A stretch of DNA of 64,000 bases from Branchiostoma floridae (lineage: Eukaryota > Chordata > Leptocardii > Amphioxiformes > Branchiostomatidae): NCBI RefSeq assembly GCF_000003815.2, contig NC_049981.1, positions 21,724,253 to 21,788,252 of the forward strand, written 5' to 3'. This document shows, in pieces, positions 25,001 to 35,608 of this stretch (positions are counted from its first letter, which is position 1; the number at the start of each line of letters is the position of its first letter). Both the position numbers and the translations under genes were made by a program. The notes beneath the pieces were generated by a model. The model was not told the DNA's origin. It searched no databases and was given only the letters and a program-made list of their open reading frames with translations.

Positions 25001-25295
25001 TCAGTGGGAAAGGTCACATTACCATGCATCCCTTTTTCTGAACTGAACTGGTTTTAGCCTTGGTACCAGCAAGGAGGTTGATACCAGTTTGCATCATAAG
25101 GCAAAATACAAACTGTTTAAAACTGTCTTGTTTTTTTTTTGCATCACAGGGCTTGAAAGTCATTTTTGCATGCACCTTAGGCTGAGTAGCCTGTGTTTAC
25201 ACAATCTATCGCTGGCTGGGGTTAATGACCCCTCCTAGGGCAGCAGCAATACTATAGGGCCGGCCGCTAGGAGCGCGATTTTAGTCAGGCTAGTA

Positions 25296-25570
25296 GCCTC
25301 CTTCACCGGCCTCTCTGGGAAGCTTGGCGTTTTTTTTTCGGTGGGGGGGGGGGGTCGATTTTTAATCTGGAATATTGCGGGAAAGGAATATATGCCGGGA
25401 AAGGAATTTACACCGGAAAGCTTGTACGGGCTAGATGAGTTCGGCTCCTTCACCGGCCTCTCTGGGAAGCTTGGCGATTTTTTTTTTGGGGGGGGGGGGG
25501 CGAAAAAAAGCCGAACTTGTCTAGCCCGTACAAGCTTACCGGTGTATATTCCTTTCCCGGCATATTTTGT
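25296..25570. repeat. Compound repeat: direct copies, G-tracts and a 57-bp inverted repeat
   Basis: CTCCTTCACCGGCCTCTCTG with GGAAGCTTGGCG occurs at about 25298 and 25446, each time followed by a T-run and 11-13 consecutive G. 25390-25447 (GCCGGGAAAGGAAT, CTTGTACGGGCTAGA) is inverted at 25508-25566. No gene. Confidence 0.8.
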
Positions 25571-25726
25571 GTCCTTTGTTATTAACCAAGGAGCTTTATC
25601 TGTCACTCAAGAAAGGGTTCGATATCTGGTGTGGCAACCAGTGAAACCATAGTGAGAAGTACACTGGTGGGGAAGCGCAATGCTTTATGGTTAACTAGGC
25701 TTGTTACAAGATGGCCGCCATCCAAG

Positions 25727-25811
25727 ATGGCGGCTCTTGGTGGAAACCCGAAGTGGGTGCAAGAAAACAGACCACTGCTCACCGGGATGGTCATGGATGA
25801 CTACGCACAAG
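25727..25811 (+). CDS. Candidate first coding exon of an unrecognised gene with a YY1-type start
   Basis: The sequence around 25710-25735 contains two opposed copies of AAGATGGCGGC/GCCGCCAT, the YY1 motif often placed at the start codon of housekeeping genes. ATG at 25727 opens 28 codons (MAALGGNPKWVQENRPLLTG, then MVMDDYAQ) and ends at a strong donor (CAAG, then GTACGT at 25812). Read through, the frame stays open to 26015-26017, with a second donor-like GTACGT at about 25958. The next good acceptor I see is TTATTTTCCAG at 28276, which would close the frame after ten more codons. I do not recognise the product. Confidence 0.35.
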
Positions 25812-26124
25812 GTACGTATAGGCGGGAGATACGTGTGTCATTTATCTTTCATGACACTGATACTTCTGTGAGGAGCCGATTGCCCAATTTCTACCGAATA
25901 TACCCTCTGAGACAGAAGGTTGGAGCCTCTGGCGACATCAATCTCGACTTGAGAAAGTACGTTAGCTCCAAATCGCATTTAAACTCGTTTTGTCAATACT
26001 ACTACATGGACCCATAGCACACGAAAAATTTGAGAGTAATCGATGCAGCAGATCTCGAAAAATTCAATGCACAATGTATTTGCCCCCCTCCCACCCTCTG
26101 CAGCCAAGGAGACAAAGTGTGTCA

Positions 26125-27620
26125 ACTTCAAGGACTGGGAGAAATTAAAAAAAATCAATCAATTTTCTGGAACGTAATTTAGATCATGACTACATAAATC
26201 ACACCAACATACTTCAATATATCAGAGAGATCCATTCATTTGATCCTGAAATACAGACTGCCAAAGTTGCTTGGATTTTGCCCAGCAATATTGTTTACAC
26301 TGTGTCATCTTCATGGACTGGGAGAAATTTAAAAAAATCAATTTATCTTTTTCAAAGTAATTTACATCATGAGTACTTAAATCACTCTAACATATTCTAG
26401 AATATTGAAGAGATCCATTCATTTGATCATAAAATACAGACTGCCAAAGTTGCTTGAATTTTGCTCAGCAATATTGTTTACACTGTGTCATCTTTATGGA
26501 CTGGGAGAAATTTAAAAAAATCATCTAATCTTTTTCAAAGTAATTTAGATCATGAGTACGTAAATCACTCTAACATATTTTAGTATATTGAAGAGATCCA
26601 TTCATTTGAGCATGAAATACAGACTGCCAAAGTTGCATGAATTTTGCTTAGCAATATTGTTTACACTGTGTGAACTTCAAGGACTGGGATAAATTCAAAG
26701 AAATCAATCAATCCTCTTCAAAATATTTGAGATCATGCCTATATAAACTACTCTAACATATTCTGGAATATTGGAGAGATTTGATTATTTGATCCTGAAA
26801 TACAGACTGCCAAAGTTGCATGAATTTTGCTTAGCAATATTGTTTACACTGTGTGACCTTCAAGGACTGGGAGAAATTAAAAAAATGCATTGATTTTTTA
26901 AAAAAGTATATTGAAACATGACTACATATATCATTCTACCAGACTCCAGGATATTGGAGAGATCCACTCATTTGATCTGTAAATATTGACAGTCAAAGTT
27001 TGTAGACTTTTGGTCAGCCATATTGTTAATACTAAGTGAAGTTTAATGACTGAGATAACTTCAAAGAAATCAATTAACTATTTTCAAAGTAATTAAAAAC
27101 ATGACTGTATATATCACTTTAATGTGCCCCTGGATATTGGAGACATCCACTTATTTGATTTAGTATTATAGACAGTCAGAGTTTCTTGAATTTTGGTCAG
27201 CCATATTGTTTACACTGTATACAGTTTAAGGACTGGGATAAATTCAATGAAATCAATTGATTCCTTTCAAAGTAATTAAAAACATAACTGCATATATCAC
27301 TCTAACATATGCCTACATATTGGAGAGATCCACTCATTTGATTTGATATCATAGACAGTCAAAGTTTCCTGAATTGTGGTCAGCCATATTGTTTACACTA
27401 TATGCAGTCTAACTGTAATGACTGGGATAGATTCAAAGAAATCAATTGATTTGTTTCAAAGTTATTTAAAACATAACTTAACATATTACTCTAACATATG
27501 CCTGTATATTGGAGAGATCCACTCATTTGTTTTAGTATTTTATAGACAGTCAAACCTTCCTGAATTTGGGCCAGCAGCCATATTGTTTGCACTTTGTGAA
27601 GTACACTGTGTGTAGGATGA
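26125..27620. repeat. Tandem repeat of 183-bp period, about 8 copies
   Basis: The word GGACTGGG (or TGACTG) recurs at 26132, 26315, 26498, 26681, 26864, 27047, 27230 and 27419: seven steps, six of exactly 183 and one of 189. Each unit also holds GAGAGATCCA, TTTGATC, ACAGACTGCCAAAGTT and AATATTGTTTACACTGTGT. Divergence rises toward the right end. Noncoding. Confidence 0.9.
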
Positions 27621-28276
27621 ATTAAAAAAAAAGTAAGCTGTGTAATTTAAGTGAATGAAAACAAGAATGCATACTAGTATATGTTACATCTACATATCCT
27701 GAAAAGTACAGAGATGCTGAATTTTGATCCAGAAATGAAATATTGACTTGCTTGTCTTTAGTTTTGTTTTCTTCAGTTGTCTTGTTCAAAGTGTCTTAAC
27801 TTCAAGCACTGGGATAAGCTTAACATGTTCATAATGTTACCTATATCTGCATCAAACTTTGATTAGTGTAAGATACTTAGATTACAGTTCTTACAGCAGT
27901 ATATATATATATATGTGTACAATGCTTTATCATGCCAAACCCCCCTCCCCCATTTTCCAAGATTGGTAAAGAAATGTTTCTAATCCATGGCTGTTTGGAT
28001 CTTGTAAACATGTTTCACCTCATAATAGAGCTTCATTGCTCCTAATAACTATGACTCAGGATTCAAATTTTTGAATATGAACATAACAAAAACAACAAAT
28101 GTATACAAATCATTCAAGGGTATGCACAGAAATGTTATTGTCCATGTTAGTTTGATGTTATGCAATCAGATTTTTTTTTACATTATTTGAGTAGTATAGA
28201 TAACTTTGTTGAAAGACAATGAACAGAAAGAAAAGAAGCAATTACAATCACAATCCTCTCTCTCTTTATTTTCCAG

Positions 28277-28308
28277 TTGAAGGACAGAAAATTATTGGTT
28301 TGCTCTGA
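28277..28308 (+). CDS. Possible 3' exon of the gene starting at 25727
   Basis: A pyrimidine-rich tract ending TTTTCCAG precedes 28277. In the phase required by the donor at 25812 the frame reads VEGQKIIGLL and stops at 28306-28308, giving a 38-residue protein in total. In phase 0 the same exon is open for 38 codons instead. Which is used, or whether there are exons in between, cannot be told. Poly(A)-like AATAAA is present near 29260. Low confidence. Confidence 0.2.
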
Positions 28309-28620
28309 ACCAGGACTGTGGAGTTCAATACAGCCTTACATCAGATTCTCTCACCAACCCTGCTATGATTCACAGACCTGGAATACTCACTGAATGAAAA
28401 CATCACTACTCATTTTATAGCTACTGTGTGTTTAAGTTGTTTGTTTACTATTTGCATTGGTGATGATTTGTAATTTATTTCTATGATTTGTTATACCTCT
28501 TTTCCAATCTTACCCTACTGTCTTTGATTGAAAGGAGGCTGGATAAAGACAGTGATGTCTTACCTGAAAGTGTAACTTGAAAAATATATATAGTATATCA
28601 TAATAATCTTTATTGCAAAC

Positions 28621-28791
28621 TTGACATTAGTATAGGACTGAAACAAATGTACTTTATCTATTGTGTGTCCATTGTTTTCTTTTCCCTTGGCACATCTGTA
28701 TTAGCTTGAAATAGTAGAATTGACATTAGTATAGGACTGAAACAAATGTACTTTATCTATTGTGTGTCCATTGTTTTCTTTTCCCTTGGCA
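28621..28791. repeat. 72-bp direct duplication
   Basis: 28621-28692 and 28720-28791 carry the same sequence starting TTGACATTAGTATAGGACTG, offset by 99 bases. Confidence 0.85.
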
Positions 28792-31523
28792 TGGAAGAAT
28801 ATCCTAGCCTGTGTGCTATCCTAGTTAGATTACCAAGGATCCTATACCTCTCCCCCATATATAGGGAATTGTAGGGGCCTTAGCAAACAAGGAGTGTGCA
28901 GCATATTACCTGTGGTATCTTTATATCTTAGACAACTTTGTGTAATATCTGATGCATTGTGATCAGTATCACTATAAATATATCATAGGAACTACTGGTT
29001 TGATATTACATTTCATCACCTTATGTTAGGTCTATTGTATGTTACCACTTTTTGTATATTTCTTTTGACACACATTAAAACATATTTTCTGATGCACACT
29101 AAATGATATTGTTTAATGTACAAATGGTAAGATGAACCTGGCAAGTCTGTTACCAACTACATGTGTTACATCAAATTCAATATCAGTAGTACAAATGAAT
29201 GAATCTACAGTATTCTATAAAGAGATATCTATGAAATATAATATTGGGAAAATAATATGAATAAAAGTTTTAAACATAGAATTTATACTTTAAACAAGAA
29301 GATACTCTATGTCATGTCACCTTTTTATCATAATAAACTGTATGTAGGCCACACCTGTTTTTCCCTCTTCACTATTTTTCTGATAAACCTCTGGCCTTAA
29401 TGTTACATCAAAATTATTATCATGTCCTTAAAATTTATTGTCTTCATTTGCATTCAATTTTTTTTTCATGTACAGTCTTAGAAAAGTTTGTGCTGAAAAT
29501 TTTGATGTTTTCATATTAACGTTATTCATAATATTAGATGATTTTCACAGTGGAATTATCTCACAGGAAATCTGTTTTTTCCCATTTACTCCATTGTTTT
29601 TCTGGGACGAATTTGGAAAGTGACCTTATCATATTTCGACATTGTTTGGCGCAATACTGATCAGGAAAGCACCCAACACAATGCCCCTACATTACGATGC
29701 GTCAGTATAGAACAAACTGCAGGAAGTAGAAATTTCAATTTTGCCGCCACAAGTTTGTACCCATCATCCCTTGCGCCTGAAACAAGCCTCGATTTCGTGG
29801 ATGCCGGCGTTTCCATGGCCTGGTGAAACAACCAGAGGGGCGAGTAGAACAGAAAAAACAACATCCCAACTCCCAGGATTCAAACCAGCAGCCGGATCAC
29901 AAATCCAGTACGCTACCGCTGTCGCCCCAAAAGCTCAGAGCTCCTTAGCAAGGATGGTAGGAACTACTTGAACCCACTGTTACACTAGTTGGGCAAAAGC
30001 AAACTTTTTTTGGGTCTTCATCCTGCACCAGGTTTTTTGGGAAGCAGTCATAGTCACTGTGCAACAGTGGTATCAAACGACCAAATGACCAACTTTGAAA
30101 GTAGCCCCCCCAACTAGAAGCAGTCCAGCTTTTATTTTCGAGCACTCGGGTCTGATTTTACCATGGTCATTACTGACAGAAGGGGGTCTGATAGCGAGCA
30201 GTTGTTTAATGTAACGCAGCTTGAAGGGCAAATTGAGCAAGGCACAGCTGGATTGGAAATTAGGCACAGAGGTGCTGACTTCATTCCATGATGCCTATAT
30301 TAAACCTCCTTGGTTTGAGCAGTCTATTTATTACCTTATTATAAGTGGAGTCCACAATTACCATCAAATTTTCACAAAACTTCAAGAAAAATTATTCATA
30401 GTTTACCTTTAAATTGACAAAGACAACCTTGATTTACCCTTTAGGTTTAACCATTTCATATTTAAATAGATTAGTGTAAAAGTGAACTTAGGTTTCTGAA
30501 ATTCTGTAATTCTTCAGTCTGTAATTTCTTGTAATAGTGTACCCCCAAGTTCCAGGATTCTTTCTGAAGGCCTTAGGTCCTCAGCACTACAGGTAGCCAG
30601 GATGTTTGGACCTGGGGAATAATTAGTCCTTTGATAATTGATAATTGGACACCAGCATCCTTTGCATATCTATAGAACAATAGCTGACCTTACTTTGAAC
30701 CCGCATTACAATAGCGCATACTTACTTGAATTTTCAACAAGAGGAAGCAAGCCCCTGGCTTTCTTAGGCCCAATTTTAAACTTTATGAAATATTCTCTGG
30801 AACAAAAATTCAAGTGTTAATCTTATGATGGTCAAAATATGACCAACCAGATCAAACAAATCTCAAGTTCCTGACCAAGGAGCTTTCATTCTTTGCCACG
30901 TTCAACTTGGTACTGCGTTTACAAGATATCATTGCATGCATGGAAGGAGCATTCGAATAGAGCAGTTTTCATTTGATGAAAACACCCATGTGTGAACAGC
31001 CGTAATGGCTCTGTCGGCACAACTGTTGAACATGTCATGGGCAACTTGGACCCCATTCAAATGAAAAAATACAAGTGAGTTAAATGAGGAATCCGATTAA
31101 AGCTTTCTGTTGGATTAAAAAAATGCGTTCACATTTAATCGGATTAAACTCAAACTTGCGACCACGACCACCCCGAGTCGGGCACACGTCGTGCTTCCAA
31201 AATGTTGCCAGACTACCTCATAATTTTGAAGGATTTAGTGACATTGATATTATATATGATAACTGTTGAGAAATTGGCTGGCTTTTGATGCGTCGACAGT
31301 CAACAAGAACATGGCGCTTGTGAGGTCATACAGGTTGAACTGGGGGTAGAAATGTTGCGCGGGGTGTGATTATACTCTACATTTAACTGTAGTACAAAAT
31401 GTAAATGTATATGTTGAAAAAGTTGCATGAATAGGAGAAACTACTACTAAAACGTTTGTTGCATACTTTTTTGCCGGTGTGTAGCACTCCTATCTTAGTG
31501 TCATTGATTTAGATATGAATTAT

Positions 31524-31870
31524 AAGGCCATTCCTGCAGAAATTCCTGCAGGAAACATTCTTCCTGCAGGAATTTACCTTTCTCCTGCAGGAATTTCTGC
31601 AGGAATGCCTGCAGCATTCCTGCAGGAAAAACGCTTCCTGCAGGAATTCCTGCAGGAAAAACGCTTCCTGCAGGAATTCCTGCAGGAATTCCTGCAGGAA
31701 GAAAATTTTCAAAATGAATATTCATGAAAGTTATTATCATATTTCACAACTGTGCATCATACTTGTCAATCATATGTAAAGACTTTGCACCAAGTGCTTT
31801 TATATTGAAAATATTAGCACATTTCAAAATGGGAAAAACGGAATTCCAATCTTAAGATGGAGCTTCTTTG
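31524..31870 (-). repeat. 346-bp repeat with a TTCCTGCAGGAA palindrome array, copy 2 (inverted)
   Basis: Reverse complement of 18420-18765. I see one clear substitution in the flank (GTACAG against GTGCAG) and none in the array. Flanking DNA outside is unrelated, so this is a copied unit and not a larger duplication. Confidence 0.9.
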
Positions 31871-34800
31871 TAAGAACTGGCAAAAATCAGTGCACACTAA
31901 TGTCATCCATAAATTCAATTCAGTGTGACCTAATGAATAAAAAGCCGTTCCACTTAATGCATCCCCCCCCCCACACACACTTTCCCCACATAACTAAAAA
32001 TTTAAACCATGAATATTGATAGCAAATTTTCAGAAACTGATATACATGTACATCATGTACGAAATAAAAAGAAATAAAACAGACGCAACAAAATCAGCTG
32101 ATTCCGGAAATAAATAAATAGATTTAATAAAAATGCCCACTACACATCACAGTACATTAATAACTGCTATAGTAGCAGCTCATCAATTAAAATTTCCAAG
32201 AGTATGTATACCTCTAGAATGTGAATTATGACAAATAAACACAATATTCTGAGGGAACTGATTCCGCCTATCATTTTTATGGTAGAATTGACCAGCACCA
32301 AAAGTAAAGTACAAGTCATTATGACTCAAACACACAAATCTTAATAATAGTAAATATAGACAGAAGCTGTACATGTATGGTAGTACCCTGATAGAACTTA
32401 TACAAATCATGGTCTTCTGAAATTGCAACTAAGCTATTACACTAACCAGTTTCGACTCAACGTAACCTATTAGATGTACACATCTTTTTCTCGTTCTCTA
32501 CATTGTAGCTGTTGCAGCATCCACACAAGTAGGTACATCATATGTGTGTGTCATCCCCTCTTACTGTATTGTACAGCTGAATGTCATGATATACAACCAC
32601 TAATACTTCCTCCTGTATCCTAAACACACGGTCAATTACTCGAAAATTAGTTTATACACTACGAAAACCACAGGTGGGCATGCTACTACCGTGAGAGTGG
32701 AAATGGATGCTGTATAGAAGTCGGTAGAAAAGTTTGAGGTATGGATGTGTCAAGTGGTCCTGAGGCTTTAAGAGATCCATCCATGCTATATTATATGTTT
32801 TAATAACTGTTATATCCTAGTCAAGCACCAAAAATAACGGTTTGTTTGCCTTGAGAGTACAAATTGGTCGTCTGTTTGGGTAGCATGCCCACCAGGATTT
32901 TCAGCGTGATTACAAAGTCTGACACATCTCATCAGCTACTAAAGGTCCACTCATTACCATTATGTTCCTATCAAGCTTCACAGCACACAAAAAAGTCCAC
33001 TAAAGTTGGCAAATCTCTCACACTATTAGAGCTAAATACAATTGAATATAGCAGTATAGATTTCTACTATAGCCGACTAACAAAAAATTCAAAGCAGCAC
33101 AATTCTATCCATCAACATTTGTATAATTACACAATAGCTGTATTATTAATGATATACGACACAAATAATCTATCATAGCACAGTTACATTTACAAGGGTG
33201 AACAAAAAGTTGCAGCCACCTATACAAGGCAATTTTAATTATCATTCTTTCTCAGACATTATGGTTGTCAAAACTATGATTTTGATAATCCAACTTCTGT
33301 TCAAAGATGAACAGAGTGTTGAGAAGCCTCGGTCTGTATTTCGTTCCTCATTTTTTATATCTTTTAATAGGTTGAATTTTCCAACCTAACTAAAATTGTC
33401 TGAGAAAAAATACAACAAATTGAGTAGCAATATGCTACATGCACACAACACATCACAACAGAAATAGAAAGCTCTTGCAGACAGTGCTTGATTCATCATC
33501 TCTTGATCACAATGTCATAACTCTGTGTACATATTTACAAGCCACACCATACCTACTCCTTTCCAAAGTCAGCCATACACAGTGGTAGAAAAAATACACA
33601 AACCATGCATCTTAGAATACTACATACATTTGACATAATTTTGAACACGTACACGGCATAAAACCTACTTACACTCTTCCACTATTATAAGTTGTCCACA
33701 CCCCTTGACCATATGCACAATTTGTACAGGTACACAATTAAAAGCAATTGGGTTGTATTCATTTTCCTCAATCTAAAATCTTGTCATACAAGTCATGTTA
33801 GCTATTGTGTAATGGAAAATTTTTCCCTGAATGTTGTTGACACTACTTTCATACTGCCTAAAACGACAGTAACCAACATACGGATATGAGGTGGAGCATC
33901 TCCAACATCGTGCCCATCTTTTTAACTAGTTATGGGCAACTTTATGCATAGCTCAAAGTGTTTTTATGGTCTTTTCCAATATTTGAGCAAAAGATCGATT
34001 TCCTGCCAAGCTGATGCTCCACCTAACCCGTTCCTCTGACTCAATGTAGCAGATCCTTGTGTCTGTGATATGTTGAGTGGGAATGTACTGGTAATGAATA
34101 TTATGTAATATCACATCATTTCACCTGACTAACATGTAAAGGTCCGGATTTTACATCAACACAGTTATATAGAAAAGACACACATGGGAGAAAAGGATGT
34201 TTTCTTTTTCGACTGTAACTGTTAGATTAAAAACTGTATGTTTAGCACCACCAGAACTCGAGGATGTCCCGAAATTGTGTAGCTGCATCATTGAGGGAAA
34301 ATGCCTGGAACCAGGCAAGCAATTAACATTAAGTACACATCACTTAAACAATGACATATTCAGAAACTTCAGTGTCATAACTAGAATAAAGAATATCCAG
34401 CACCAGTTGTGAACATTGTGTACAAAACTGCACAACTACATATACGGCAGTTCACTTTGTTTCTGAATCCTGTAAATACACTACGATGGTGTTCATCGTA
34501 ACAACAGCACAAAAACCAGTGTGCCGACAAAATGCACAAAACCAGTGTGCCGATTAAAACGCACAAAAACCAGTGTGCTACATGTAGGTATACACCAAGA
34601 ACACGTACTACAAAACGGTAAAACTTTTCTACAGATCTTCACACTCACATTCAAGTACAGTCATACCACTGCACTTATCACAGTCATATCAACGCACCCT
34701 GTAACAACAAATACCTGTACAGTAAACACTTATTTTAAGTTGTCAATTCAGCACAGATCATCTATAAACACATTAAATGTATATCCCAAAATTAACTACT

Positions 34801-35608
34801 TTTATCCCAACCACCTTGCATTGTTGGGTACCAAACTGTGTTATAACTGTTGAAAGCACCTGTGTAGTCAAGAGTAGGGTCTGATGTAGAAAATGTTTAA
34901 CAACATATCTTAAAGGGTACCTACTGGCACATCTTGCACTGTTTACAGGAGAGTGAAAAGTTTGAAGATGAACTACGATTTCCTCAACAACAACAAAATC
35001 CTGTAAGATGTTGAATCTTCAGACAAAACATAAATTTTTTGTCATTTGGAGTTGAGGTTTTCACTAACAATTGTGCCTGCACCCTCTATCAGTGCGTAAG
35101 ATGCAGCAGCAGGTACCCAGTGTAATGTCTTTGCTTATTACTTCACCAAACTGGGTAGGTGGGATAGGAACCTCCTAGTATCCCTTTCATGATCTATACT
35201 CACTCTGAGGTAGGTGGTGGATTTGAAGGCCATTGGCAATCTGGTAGAGAGTCATCTGTAGTGCCAAAGAGGGCTTTGTGTCCCATGTTTTAAGCCAGAT
35301 GTAGGCATCATAATAAGATCATTGATCTTTCTACCTTTACTTCATACCTTCTTGCAAGGTAACAAGCTTTTCTGGCCATTTTCATGACACACCAAAGACT
35401 GATTCGATTTCCAGCTGTCCCTCTTCTTGCTACCAGAGAGTTTCCCACAAAATGTTGAGACTGAGAGTAGCAGCTGATAGTAGTTAGTTCTTCATAGCAC
35501 CACTTCCTTTCCTTTTGTCAAGGTGGGAGGCGTTCACTCTGTGGGAAACAGGCGGTAGCAACACTACGACTCGTTGTACAGCTGAGCAAGAGAAGGAAGA
35601 GCCACCTT

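Larger units (their letters stand above)
28400..35600. other. Intergenic region and probable TET 3' UTR
   Basis: Convergent space between the candidate + strand unit and TET. The only structured item is the palindrome array at 31524. The AT-rich stretch of 32-35.6 kb probably includes the TET 3' UTR, but no unambiguous AATAAA on the - strand fixes its end. Confidence 0.5.
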
